From positions 44,857,501 to 44,921,500 of the forward strand of contig CP114481.1 in assembly GCA_027186245.1 (NCBI GenBank): a stretch of 64,000 bases of DNA. The letters run 5' to 3'. How positions within the stretch are numbered: the first letter of the stretch is position 1; the number at the start of each line of letters is the position of its first letter. The notes beneath the pieces are model-generated. The model saw only the letters and a program-made list of their open reading frames with translations. It searched no databases and had not been told where the DNA came from. Origin of the DNA: Coriaria nepalensis (Eukaryota; Streptophyta; Magnoliopsida; Cucurbitales; Coriariaceae). This document shows positions 10,230 to 23,290 of this stretch, in pieces. Position numbers and translations under genes: made by a program.

Positions 10230-12603
10230 CTCAATAACTTATTTCAAAGCAAGTCGAACGAATTCTATTTTTGCACTACAAACACAAGTTTTCTGCATAA
10301 CTTGCAAATGATCAATGCAAGCAAAGTGTGCATTCGTTTAACCTTTAAATCATTTCAGAGAGTCATTACAAGTCAATAACTTATTTCAAAGCAAGTCGAA
10401 CGAATTCTATTTTTGCACTACAAACAGAAGTTTTGTGCATAACTTGCAAATGATCAATGCAAGGAAAGTGTGCATTCGTTTAACCTTAAAATCATTTCAA
10501 TGAGTCATTTCAAGTCAATATCTTATTTCAAAGCAAGTCGAACGAATTCAATTTTTGCACTACAAACACAAGTTTTGTGCATAACTTGCAAATGATCAAT
10601 GCAAGGAAAGTGTGCATTCGTTTAACCTTAAAATCATTTCAATGAGTCATTTCAAGTCAATATCTTATTTCAAAGTAATTCGAATGAATTCTATTTTTGC
10701 ACTACAAATGCAAGTTTTGTGCAGAACTTGCACATGATCAATGCAAGGAAACTGTGCATTCGTTTAACCTTAAAATCATTTCAATGAGTCATTTCAAGTC
10801 AATATCTTATTTCGAAGTAATTCGAACGACCTCTATTTTTGCACTACAAATGCAAGTTTTGGGCATAAGTTGCAAATGATCAATGCAAGGAAAGTGTGCA
10901 TTCGTTTAACCTTAAAATCATTTCAATGTGTCATTTCAAGTCGATATCTTATTTCAAAGCAAGTCGAACGAATTCTATTTTTGCGCTACAAACACAAGTT
11001 TTCTGCATAACTTGCAAATGATCAATGCAAAGAAAGTGTGCATTCGTTTATCCTTAAAATCATTTCAATGAGTCATTTCAAGTCAATAACTTATTTCAAA
11101 GCAAGTCGAACGAATTCAATTTTTGCACTACAAACAAAAGTTTTGTGCATAACTAGCAAATGATCAATGCAAGGAAAGTGTGCATTCGTTTAACCTTAAA
11201 ATCATTTCAATGAGTCATTTCAAGTCAATAACTTATTTTAAAGCAAGTCGAACGAATTCTATTTTTGCACTACAAACACAAGTTTTGTGCATAACTTGCG
11301 AATGATCAATGCAAGGAAAGTGTGCACTCGTTTAACCTTAAAATCATTTCAATGTGTCATTTCAAGTCGATATGTTATTTCAAAGCAAGTCGAACGAATT
11401 CTATTTTTGCACGACAAACAGAAGTTTTGTGCATAACTTGCAAATGATCAACGCAAGGAAAGTGTGCATTCGTTTAACCTTAAAATCATTTCAATGAGTC
11501 ATTTCAAGTCAATAACTTATTTCAAAGCAAGTCGAACGAATTCTATTTTTGCACTACAAAGACAAGTTTTCTGCATAACTTGCAAATGATCAATGCAAGG
11601 AAAGTGTGCATTCGTTTAACCTTAAAATCATTTCAATGAGTCATTTCAAGTCAATAACTTATTTCAAAGCAAGTCGAACGAATTCAATTTTTGCACTACA
11701 AACACAAGTTTTGTGCATAACTTGCAAATGATCAATGCAAGGAACGTGTGCACTCGTTTGACCTTAAAATCATTTCAATGAGTCATTTCAAGTCAATAAC
11801 TTATTTCAAAGCAAGTCGAACGAATTCTATTTTTGCACTACAAACACAAGTTTTGTGCATAACTTGCAAATGATCAATTCAAGGAAAGTGTGCATTCGTT
11901 TAACCTTAAAATCATTTCAATGAGTCATTTCAAGTCAATAACTTATTTCAAAGCAAGTCGAACGAATTCTATTTTTGCACTACAAACACAAGTTTTCTGC
12001 ATAACTTGCAAATGATCAATGCAAGGAAAGTGTGCATTCGTTTATCCTTAAAATCATTTCAATGAGTCATTTGAAGTCAATAACTTATTTCAAAGCAAGT
12101 CGAACGAATTCAATTTTTGCACTACAAACAAAAGTTTTGTGCATAACTAGCAAATGATCAATGCAAGGAAAGTGTGCATTCGTTTAACCTTAAAATCATT
12201 TCAATGAGTCATTTCAAGTCAATAACTTATTTTAGAGCAAGTCGAACGAATTCTATTTTTGCACTACAAACACAAGTTTTGTGCATAACTTGCAAATGAT
12301 CAATGCAAGGAAAGTGTGCACTCGTTTAACCTTAAAATCATTTCAATGTGTCATTTCAAGTCGATATGTTATTTCAAAGCAACTCGAACGAATTCTATTT
12401 TTGCATGACAAACAGAAGTTTTGTGCATAACTTGCAAATGATCAACGCAAGGAAAGTGTGCATTCTTTTAACCTTAAAATCATTTCAATGAGTCATTTCA
12501 AGTCAATAACTTATTTCAAAGCAAGTCGAACGAATTCTATTTTTGCACTACAAACACAAGTTTTCTGCATAACTTGCAAATGATCAATGCAAGGAAAGTG
12601 TGC

Positions 12604-12605
12604 AT
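12604..12605 (+). other. 5-base deletion (cgttt missing) in one monomer
   Basis: The usual gcattcgtttaacc reads gcattaacc at about 12,602-12,610. The same lesion recurs at 13,449-13,457, 847 bases later, which is six monomers minus five bases. The two are therefore copies of one event inside a hexamer duplication, not independent. Confidence 0.9.
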
Positions 12606-13449
12606 TAACCTTAAAATCATTTCAATGAGTCATTTCAAGTCAATAACTTATTTCAAAGCAAGTCGAACGAATTCAATTTTTGCACTACAAACACAAGTTT
12701 TGTGCATAACTTGCAAATGATCAATGCAAGGAACGTGTGCACTCGTTTGACCTTAAAATCATTTCAATGAGTCATTTCAAGTCAATAACTTATTTCAAAG
12801 CAAGTCGAACGAATTCTATTTTTGCACTACAAACACAAGTTTTGTGCATAACTTGCAAATGATCAATTCAAGGAAAGTGTGCATTCGTTTAACCTTAAAA
12901 TCATTTCAATGTGTCATTTCAAGTCGATATGTTATTTCAAAGCAACTCGAACGAATTCTATTTTTGCATGACAAACAGAAGTTTTGTGCATAACTTGCAA
13001 ATGATCAACGCAAGGAAAGTGTGCATTCTTTTAACCTTAAAATCATTTCAATGAGTCATTTCAAGTCAATAACTTATTTTAAAGCAAGTCGAACGAATTC
13101 TATTTTTGCACTACAAACACAAGTTTTGTGCATAACTTGCAAATGATCAATGCAAGGAAAGTGTGCACTCGTTTAACCTTAAAATCATTTCAATGTGTCA
13201 TTTCAAGTCGATAAGTTATTTCAAAGCAACTCGAACGAATTCCATTTTTGCATGACAAACAGAAGTTTTGTGCATAACTTGCAAATGATCAACGCAAGGA
13301 AAGTGTGCATTCTTTTAACCTTAAAATCATTTCAATGAGTCATTTCAAGTCAATAACTTATTTCAAAGCAAGTCGAACGAATTCTATTTTTGCACTACAA
13401 ACACAAGTTTTCTGCATAACTTGCAAATGATCAATGCAAGGAATGTGTG

Positions 13450-13452
13450 CAT
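13450..13452 (+). other. Second copy of the 5-base deletion
   Basis: gcattaacc again replaces gcattcgtttaacc. The monomer also carries ggaatgtgtgc, unlike the copy near 12,594, which reads ggaaagtgtgc, so substitutions have accumulated after the block copy. Confidence 0.9.
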
Positions 13453-14040
13453 TAACCTTAAAATCATTTCAATGAGTCATTTCAAGTCAATAACTTATTT
13501 CAAAGCAAGTCGAACGAATTCAATTTTTGCACTACAAACACAAGTTTTGTGCATAACTTGCAAATGATCAATGCAAGGAACGTGTGCACTCGTTTGACCT
13601 TAAAATCATTTCAATGAGTCATTTCAAGTCAATAACTTATTTCAAAGCAAGTCGAACGAATTCTATTTTTGCACTACAAACACAAGTTTTGTGCATAACT
13701 TGCAAATGATCAATTCAAGGAAAGTGTGCATTCGTTTAACCTTAAAATCATTTCAATGAGTCATTTCAAGTCAATAACTTATTTCAAAGCAAGTCGAACG
13801 AATTCAATTTTTGCACTACAAACACAAGTTTTCTGCATAACTTGCAAATGATCAATGCAAGCAAAGTGTGCATTCGTTTAACCTTAAAATCATTTCAATG
13901 AGTCATTTCAAGTCAATAACTTATTTCAAAGCAAGTCGAACGAATTCTATTTTTGCACTACAAACACAAGTTTTGTGCATAACTTGCAAATGATCAATGC
14001 AAGGAAAGTGTGCATTCGTTTAACCTTAAAATCATTTCAA

Positions 14041-15034
14041 TGAGTCATTTCAAGTCAATATCTTATTTCAAAGCAAGTCGAACGAATTCAATTTTTGCAC
14101 TACAAACACAAGTTTTGTGCATAACTTGCAAATGATCAATGCAAGGAAAGTGTGCATTCGTTTAACCTTAAAATTATTTCAATGAGTCATTTCAAGTCAA
14201 TATCTTATTTCAAAGTAATTCGAATGAATTCTATTTTTGCACTACAAATGCAAGTTTTGTGCAGAACTTGCACAGGATCAATGCAAGGAAACTGTGCATT
14301 CGTTTAACCTTAAAATCATTTCAATGAGTCATTTCAAGTCAATATCTTATTTCGAAGTAATTCGAACGACCTCTATTTTTGCACTACAAATGCAAGTTTT
14401 GGGCATAAGTTGCAAATGATCAATGCAAGGAAAGTGTGCATTCGTTTAACCTTAAAATCATTTCAATGTGTCATTTCAAGTCGATATCTTATTTCAAAGC
14501 AAGTCGAACGAATTCTATTTTTGCACTACAAACACAAGTTTTCTGCATAACTTGCAAATGATCAATGCAAGGAAAGTGTGCATTCGTTTAACCTTAAAAT
14601 CATTTCAATGAGTCATTTCAAGTTAATAACTTATTTCAAAGCAAGTCGAACGAATTCTATTTTTGCACTACAAACACAAGTTTTGTGCATAACTTGCAAA
14701 TGATCAATGCAAGGAAAGTGTGCACTCGTTTAACCTTAAAATCATTTCAATGTGTCATTTCAAGTCGATATCTTATTTCAAAGCAAGTCGAACGAATTCT
14801 ATTTTTGCACTACAAACACAAGTTTTCTGCATAACTTGCAAATGATCAATGCAAGGAAAGTGTGCATTCGTTTAACCTTAAAATCATTTCAATGAGTCAT
14901 TTCAAGTCAATAACTTATTTCAAAGCAAGTCGAACGAATTCTATTTTTGCACTACAAACACAAGTTTTCTGCATAACTTGCAAATGATCAATGCAAGGAA
15001 AGTGTGCATTCGTTTAACCTTAAAATCATTTCAA
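14041..15034 (+). repeat. 7-monomer tandem duplication, left copy (994 bp)
   Basis: Matches 15,035-16,028 at an offset of 994 bases. Shared rare markers are aaattattt at 14,171/15,165, cacaggatc near 14,270/15,264 in the divergent pair, and caagttaataac near 14,621/15,615. These markers are absent from other copies of the divergent pair. Exact edges are uncertain by about one monomer. Confidence 0.85.
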
Positions 15035-16028
15035 TGAGTCATTTCAAGTCAATATCTTATTTCAAAGCAAGTCGAACGAATTCAATTTTTGCACTACAAA
15101 CACAAGTTTTGTGCATAACTTGCAAATGATCAATGCAAGGAAAGTGTGCATTCGTTTAACCTTAAAATTATTTCAATGAGTCATTTCAAGTCAATATCTT
15201 ATTTCAAAGTAATTCGAATGAATTCTATTTTTGCACTACAAATGCAAGTTTTGTGCAGAACTTGCACAGGATCAATGCAAGGAAACTGTGCATTCGTTTA
15301 ACCTTAAAATCATTTCAATGAGTCATTTCAAGTCAATATCTTATTTCGAAGTAATTCGAACGACCTCTATTTTTGCACTACAAATGCAAGTTTTGGGCAT
15401 AAGTTGCAAATGATCAATGCAAGGAAAGTGTGCATTCGTTTAACCTTAAAATCATTTCAATGTGTCATTTCAAGTCGATATCTTATTTCAAAGCAAGTCG
15501 AACGAATTCTATTTTTGCACTACAAACACAAGTTTTCTGCATAACTTGCAAATGATCAATGCAAGGAAAGTGTGCATTCGTTTAACCTTAAAATCATTTC
15601 AATGAGTCATTTCAAGTTAATAACTTATTTCAAAGCAAGTCGAACGAATTCTATTTTTGCACTACAAACACAAGTTTTGTGCATAACTTGCAAATGATCA
15701 ATGCAAGGAAAGTGTGCACTCGTTTAACCTTAAAATCATTTCAATGTGTCATTTCAAGTCGATATCTTATTTCAAAGCAAGTCGAACGAATTCTATTTTT
15801 GCACTACAAACACAAGTTTTCTGCATAACTTGCAAATGATCAATGCAAGGAAAGTGTGCATTCGTTTAACCTTAAAATCATTTCAATGAGTCATTTCAAG
15901 TCAATAACTTATTTCAAAGCAAGTCGAACGAATTCTATTTTTGCACTACAAACACAAGTTTTCTGCATAACTTGCAAATGATCAATGCAAGGAAAGTGTG
16001 CATTCGTTTAACCTTAAAATCATTTCAA
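15035..16028 (+). repeat. 7-monomer tandem duplication, right copy
   Basis: Partner of 14,041-15,034. Downstream near 16,100-16,230 the sequence returns to a gtgcactcgtttgacc type monomer, also seen near 1,806, 7,770, 9,470, 11,745, 12,737 and 13,580. Confidence 0.83.
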
Positions 16029-18984
16029 TGAGTCATTTCAAGTCAATAACTTATTTCAAAGCAAGTCGAACGAATTCAATTTTTGCACTACAAACACAAG
16101 TTTTGTGCATAACTTGCAAATGATCAATGAAAGGAACGTGTGCACTCGTTTGACCTTAAAATCATTTCAATGAGTCATTTCAAGTCAATAACTTATTTCA
16201 AAGCAAGTCGAACGACTTCTATTTTTGCACTACAAACACAAGTTTTGTGCATAACTTGCAAATGATCAATTCAAGGAAAGTGTGCATTCGTTTAACCTTA
16301 AAATCATTTCAATGAGTCATTTCAAGTCAATAACTTATTTCAAAGCAAGTCGAACGAATTCTATTTTTGCACTACAAACACAAGTTTTCTGCATAACTTG
16401 CAAATGATCAATGCAAGCAAAGTGTGCAATCGTTTAACCTTTAAATCATTTCAGAGAGTCATTACAAGTCAATAACTAATTTCAAAGCAAGTCGAACGAA
16501 TTCTATTTTTGCACTACAAACAGAAGTTTTGTGTATAACTTGCAAATGATTAATGCAAGGAAAGTGTGCATTCGTTTAACCTTAAAATCATTTCAATGAG
16601 TCATTTCAAGTCAATATCTTATTTCAAAGTAATTCGAACGAGCTCTATTTTTGCACTACAAATGGAAGTTTTGTGCATAACTTGCACATGATCAATGCAA
16701 GGAAACTGTGCATTTGTTTAACCTTAAAATCATTTCAATGAGTCATTTCAAGTCAATATCTTATTTCGAAGTAACTCGAACGAATTCAATTTTTGCACTA
16801 CAAACACAAGTTTTGTGCATAACTTGCAAATGATCAATGCAAGGAAAGTGTGCATTCGTTTAACCTTAAAATCATTTCAATGAGTCATTTCAAGTCCATA
16901 ACTTATTTCAAAGCAAGTCGAACGAATTCTAATTTTGCACTACAAACAGAAGTTTTGTGCATAACTTGCAAATGATCAATGCAAGGAAAGTGTGCATTCG
17001 TTTAACCTTCAAATCATTTCAATAAGTCATTTCAAGTCAATATCTTATTTCAAAGCAAGTCTAACGAATTCAATTTTTGCACTACAAACACAAGTTTTGT
17101 GCATAACTTGCAAATGATCATTGCGAGGAAAGTGTGCATTCGTTTAACCTTAAAATCATTTCAATGAGTCATTTCAAGTCAATAACATATTTCAAAGCAA
17201 GTCGAACGAATTCTATTGTTGCAGTACAAACACAAGTTTTCTGCATAACTTGCAAATGATCAATGCAAGGAAAGTGTGCATTCGTTTAACCTTAAAATCA
17301 TTTCAATGAGTCATTTCAAGTCAATAACTTATTTCAAAGCAAGTCGAACAAATTCTAATTTTGCACTACAAACAGAAGTTTTGTGCATAACTTGCAAATG
17401 ATCAATGCAAGGAAAGTGTGCATTCGTTTAACCTTAAAATCATTTCAATAAGTCATTTCAAGTCAATATCTTATTTCAAAGCAAGTCGAACGAATTCAAT
17501 TTTTGCACTACAAACACAAGTTTTGTGCATAACTTGCAAATGATCATTGCGAGGAAAGTGTGCATTCGTTTAACCTTAAAATCATTTCAATGAGTCATTT
17601 CAAGTCAATAACATATTTCAAAGCAAGTCGAACGAATTCTATTTTTGCACTACAAACAGAAGTTTTCTGCATAACTTGCAAATGATCAATGCAAGGAGAC
17701 TGTGCATTCGTTTAACCTTAAAATCATTTCAATGAGTCATTTCAAGTCAATATCTTATTTCGAAGTAAATCGAACGACCTCTATTTTTGCACTACAAATG
17801 CAAGTTTTGGGCATAACTTGCAAATGATCATTACGAGGAAAGTGTGCATTCGTTTAACCTTAAAATCATTTCAATGAGTCATTTCAAGTCAATAAGTTAT
17901 TTCAAAGCAAGTCGAACGAATTCTATTTTTGCAGTACAAACACAAGTTTTCTGCATAACTTGCAAATGATCAATGCAAGGAAAGTGTGCATTCGTTTAAC
18001 CTTAAAATCATTTCAATGAGTCATTTCAAGTCAATAACTTATTTCAAAGCAAGTCGAACGAATTCTAATTTTGCACTACAAACACCAGTTTTGTGCATAA
18101 CTTGCAAATGATCAATGCAAGGAAAGTGTGCATTCGTTTATCCTTAAAATCATTTCAATGAGTCATTTCAAGTCGATATCTTATTTCGAAGCAAGTCGAA
18201 CGAATTCTATTTTTGCACTACAAATAGAAGTTTTGTGCATAACTTGCAAATGATCATTGCAAGGAAAGTGTGCATTCGTTTAACCTTAAAATCATTTCAA
18301 TGAGTCATTTCCAGTCAATTTCTTATTTCAAAGTAATTCGAATGAATTCTATTTTTGCACTGCAAATGCAGGTTTTGTGCATAGCTTGCAAATGATCAAC
18401 GCAAGGAAAGTGTGCATTCGTTTAAACTTAAAATCATTTCAATGAGTCATTTCAAGTCAATAACTAATTTCAAAGGAAGTCGAACGAATTCTTTTTTTGC
18501 ACTACAAACAGAAGTTTTGGGCATAACTTGCAAATGATCAATGCAAGGAAACTGTGCATTCGTTTAACCTTAAAATCTTTTCAATGTGTCATTTCAAGTC
18601 AATAACTTATTTCAAAGCAACTCGAACGAATTCTAATTTTGCACTACAAACACAAGTTTTGTGCATAACTTGCAAATGATCAATGCAAGGAAACTGTGCA
18701 TTCGTTTAACCTTAAAATCATTTCAATGAGTATTTTCAAGTCGATATCTTATTTCAAAGCAAGTCGAACGAATTCTATTTTTGCACTACAAACAGAAGTT
18801 TTGTGCATAACTTGCAAATGATCAATGCAAGAAAAGTCTGCATTCGTTTAACCTTAAAATCATTTCAATAAGTCATTTCAAGTCAATATCTTATTTCAAA
18901 GTAATTCGAATGAATTCTATTTTTGCACTACAAATGCAAGTTTTGTGCATAACTTGCAAATAATCAATGCAAGGAAAGTGTGCA

Positions 18985-20832
18985 TTCGTTTAACCTTAAA
19001 ATCATTTCAATGAGTCATTTCAAGTCAATAACTTATTTCAAAGCAAGTCGAACGAATTCTATTTTTGCACTACAAACAGAAGTTTTCTGCATAACTTGCA
19101 AATGATGATCAATGCAAGGAAAGTGTGCATTCGTTTAACCTTAAAATCATTTCAATGAGTCATTTCAAGTCGATATCTTATTTCAAAGCAAGTCGAACGA
19201 ATTCTATTTTTGCACTACAAACAGAAGTGTTGTGCATAACTTGCAAATGATCAATGCAAGGAAAGTGTGCATTCGTTTAACCTTAAAATCATTTCAATAA
19301 GTCATTTCAAGTCAATATCTTATTTCAAAGTAATTCGAATGAATTCTATTTTTGCACTACAAATGCAACTTTTGTGCATAACTTGCAAATGACCAATGCA
19401 AGGAAAGTGTGCATTCGTTTAACCTTAAAATCATTTCAATGAGTCATTTCAAGTCAATAAGTTATTTCAAAGCAAGTCGAACGAATTCTATTTTTGCAGT
19501 ACAAACAGAAGTTTTGTGCATAACTTGCAAATGATCAATGCAAGGAAAGTGTGCATTCGTTTAACCTTAAAATCATTTCAATGAGTCGTTTCAAGTCAAT
19601 AATTTATTTCAAAGCAAGTCAAACGAATTCTATTTTTGCACTACAAACAGAAGTTTTGTGCATAACTTGCAACTGATCAATGCAAGGAGACTATGCATTC
19701 GTTTAACCTTAAAATCATTTCAATGAGTCATTTCAAGTCAATATCTTATTTCGAAGTAAATCGAACGACCTCTATTTTTGCACTACAAATGCAAGTTTTG
19801 GGCATAACTTGCAAATGATCAATGCAAGGAAAGTGTGCATTCGTTTAACCTTAAAATCATTTCAATGAGTCATTTCAAGTCAATATCTTATTTCAAAGTA
19901 ATTCGAACGACCTCTATTTTTGCACTACAAATGCAAGTTTAGGCCATAACTTGCAAATGATCAATGCAAGGAAACTGTGCATTCGTTTAACCTTAAAATC
20001 TTTTCAATGTGTCATTTCAAGTCAATAACTTATTTCAAAGCAAGTCGAACGAATTCTATTTTTGCACTACAAACACAAGTTTTGTGCATAACTTACAAAT
20101 AATCATTGCAAGGAAAGTGTGCATTTGTTTAACCTTCAAATCAATTCAATGAGTCATTTCAAGTCAATAACTTATTTCAAAGCAAGTCGAACGAATTCTA
20201 TTTTTGCACTACAAACAGAAGTTTTGTGCATAACTTGCAAATGATCAATTCAAGGAAAGTGTGCATTCGTTTAACCTTAAAATCATTTCAATGAGTCATT
20301 TCCAGTCAATATCTTATTTCAAAGTAATTCGAACGAATTCTATTTTTGCACTACAAATGCAAGTTTTGTGCATAACTTGCAAATGATCAACGCAAGGAAA
20401 GTGTGCATTCGGTTAACCTTAAAATCATTTCAATGAGTCATTTCAAGTCAATAACTTATTTCAAAGCAAGTCGAACGAATTCAATTTTTGCACTACAAAC
20501 ACTAGTTTTGTGCATAACTTGCAAATGATCAATGCAAGGAAAGTGTGCACTCGTTTAACCTTAAAATCATTTCAATGAGTCATTTCAAGTCAATAACTTA
20601 TTTCAAAGCAAGTCGAACGAATTCTATTTTTGCACTACAAACACAAGTTTTGTTCATAACTTGCAAATGATCAATTCAAGGAAAGTGTGCATTCGTTTAA
20701 CTTAAACTCATTTCAATGAGTCATTTCAAGTCAATAACTTATTTCAAAGCAAGTCGGACGAATTCAATTTTTGCACTACAAACACATGTTTTGTGCATAA
20801 CTTGCAAATGATCAATGCAAGGAAAGTGTGCG
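18985..20832 (+). repeat. 13-monomer tandem duplication, left copy (1,848 bp)
   Basis: Matches 20,833-22,736 at a constant offset of 1,848 bases, which is 13 x 142 plus 3 minus 1. The +3 is the aatgatgatc insertion at 19,101 (copied at 20,949). The -1 is cgtttaacttaaactc near 20,701 (copied near 22,549). Other shared markers are agaagtgttgtgc, gcaactgatc, ggagactatgc and gtttaggccataac. A visible difference is ttctatttttg at about 19,201 against ttcaatttttg at about 21,049. Low divergence implies a recent duplication. Confidence 0.9.
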
Positions 20833-22736
20833 TTCGTTTAACCTTAAAATCATTTCAATGAGTCATTTCAAGTCAATAACTTATTTCAAAGCAAGTCGAA
20901 CGAATTCTATTTTTGCACTACAAACAGAAGTTTTCTGCATAACTTGCAAATGATGATCAATGCAAGGAAAGTGTGCATTCGTTTAACCTTAAAATCATTT
21001 CAATGAGTCATTTCAAGTCGATATCTTATTTCAAAGCAAGTCGAACGAATTCAATTTTTGCACTACAAACAGAAGTGTTGTGCATAACTTGCAAATGATC
21101 AATGCAAGGAAAGTGTGCATTCGTTTAACCTTAAAATCATTTCAATAAGTCATTTCAAGTCAATATCTTATTTCAAAGTAATTCGAATGAATTCTATTTT
21201 TGCACTACAAATGCAACTTTTGTGCATAACTTGCAAATGACCAATGCAAGGAAAGTGTGCATTCGTTTAACCTTAAAATCATTTCAATGAGTCATTTCAA
21301 GTCAATAAGTTATTTCAAAGCAAGTCGAACGAATTCTATTTTTGCAGTACAAACAGAAGTTTTGTGCATAACTTGCAAATGATCAATGCAAGGAAAGTGT
21401 GCATTCGTTTAACCTTAAAATCATTTCAATGAGTCGTTTCAAGTCAATAATTTATTTCAAAGCAAGTCAAACGAATTCTATTTTTGCACTACAAACAGAA
21501 GTTTTGTGCATAACTTGCAACTGATCAATGCAAGGAGACTATGCATTCGTTTAACCTTAAAATCATTTCAATGAGTCATTTCAAGTCAATATCTTATTTC
21601 GAAGTAAATCGAACGACCTCTATTTTTGCACTACAAATGCAAGTTTTGGGCATAACTTGCAAATGATCAATGCAAGGAAAGTGTGCATTCGTTTAACCTT
21701 AAAATCATTTCAATGAGTCATTTCAAGTCAATATCTTATTTCAAAGTAATTCGAACGACCTCTATTTTTGCACTACAAATGCAAGTTTAGGCCATAACTT
21801 GCAAATGATCAATGCAAGGAAACTGTGCATTCGTTTAACCTTAAAATCTTTTCAATGTGTCATTTCAAGTCAATAACTTATTTCAAAGCAAGTCGAACGA
21901 ATTCTATTTTTGCACTACAAACACAAGTTTTGTGCATAACTTACAAATAATCATTGCAAGGAAAGTGTGCATTTGTTTAACCTTCAAATCAATTCAATGA
22001 GTCATTTCAAGTCAATAACTTATTTCAAAGCAAGTCGAACGAATTCTATTTTTGCACTACAAACAGAAGTTTTGTGCATAACTTGCAAATGATCAATTCA
22101 AGGAAAGTGTGCATTCGTTTAACCTTAAAATCATTTCAATGAGTCATTTCCAGTCAATATCTTATTTCAAAGTAATTCGAACGAATTCTATTTTTGCACT
22201 ACAAATGCAAGTTTTGTGCATAACTTGCAAATGATCAACGCAAGGAAAGTGTGCATTCGGTTAACCTTAAAATCATTTCAATGAGTCATTTCAAGTCAAT
22301 AACTTATTTCAAAGCAAGTCGAACGAATTCAATTTTTGCACTACAAACACTAGTTTTGTGCATAACTTGCAAATGATCAATGCAAGGAAAGTGTGCACTC
22401 GTTTAACCTTAAAATCATTTCAATGAGTCATTTCAAGTCAATAACTTATTTCAAAGCAAGTCGAACGAATTCTATTTTTGCACTACAAACACAAGTTTTG
22501 TTCATAACTTGCAAATGATCAATTCAAGGAAAGTGTGCATTCGTTTAACTTAAACTCATTTCAATGAGTCATTTCAAGTCAATAACTTATTTCAAAGCAA
22601 GTCGGACGAATTCAATTTTTGCACTACAAACACATGTTTTGTGCATAACTTGCAAATGATCAATGCAAGGAAAGTGTGCGTTCGTTTAACCTTAAAATCA
22701 TTTCAATGAGTCATTTCAAGTCAATAACTTATTTCA
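20833..22736 (+). repeat. 13-monomer tandem duplication, right copy
   Basis: Partner of 18,985-20,832. The alignment carries on slightly past one unit and stops at 22,737, where cttatttcaaagc becomes cttatttcagagc at the start of the next dimer block. Confidence 0.9.
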
Positions 22737-23290
22737 GAGCAATTCGAACGAATTCTATTTTTGCACTACAAACACAAGTTTTGTGCATAACTTGCAGATG
22801 ATCAATGCAAGGAAAGTGTGCATTCGTTTAACCTTAAAATCATTTCAATGAGTCATTTCAAGTTAATATCTTATTTCAATGCAAGTCGAAAGAATTCAAT
22901 TTTTGCACTACAAACACACGTTTTGTGCGTAACTTGCAAATGATGAATGCAAGGAAAAAGTGCATTCGTTTAACCTTAAAATCATTTCAATGAGTCATTT
23001 CAAGTCAATAACTTATTTCAGAGCAATTCGAACGAATTCTATTTTTGCACTACAAACACAAGTTTTGTGCATAACTTGCAGATGATCAATGCAAGGAAAG
23101 TGTGCATTCGTTTAACCTTAAAATCATTTCAATGAGTCATTTCAAGTTAATATCTTATTTCAATGCAAGTCGAAAGAATTCAATTTTTGCACTACAAACA
23201 CACGTTTTGTGCGTAACTTGCAAATGATCAATGCAAGGAAAAAGTGCATTCGTTTAACCTTAAAATCATTTCAATGAGTCATTTCAAGTC
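22735..23290 (+). repeat. Dimer block repeated twice (2 x 284 bp)
   Basis: A two-monomer unit with cagagcaattcg, cttgcagatg, caagttaatatc, caatgcaagtcgaaag, acacacgttttgtgcgtaac and ggaaaaagtgc occurs from 22,735 and again from 23,019, an offset of 284. The copies differ at gatgaatgc (near 22,944) against gatcaatgc (near 23,228). It is a local dimeric higher-order repeat found nowhere else in the window. Confidence 0.88.

Larger units (their letters stand above)
1..16460 (+). repeat. Domain A: highly uniform satellite, short-period block repeats
   Basis: No gene is present. Diagnostic variants are gcaagcaaag followed by tttaaatcatttcagagag, tcaactcaataac, gtcgatatgttatt, gcacgacaaacag, and a divergent monomer pair carrying aaatgcaag and cgacctcta. 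These are grouped into copied runs of 3, 5, 7, 12, 13, 15 and 18 monomers. Only two indels occur (5 bases missing near 12,604 and near 13,451). The right boundary is approximate: after the last gcaagcaaag/agagag copy at 16,453 the variant set changes and private substitutions become more frequent. Confidence 0.8.
16460..23290 (+). repeat. Domain B: more divergent satellite with a 13-monomer tandem duplication
   Basis: No gene is present. The variants gcagtacaaac, cattgcgagg, aataagtcatttc, ttccagtcaat and ctaattttgc enter here, and private substitutions are denser (for example ttctttttttgcac near 18,490 and a run of changes near 18,300-18,950). The two 3-base insertions of the window lie here, at 19,101 and 20,949. 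Boundaries are gradual. Confidence 0.75.
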
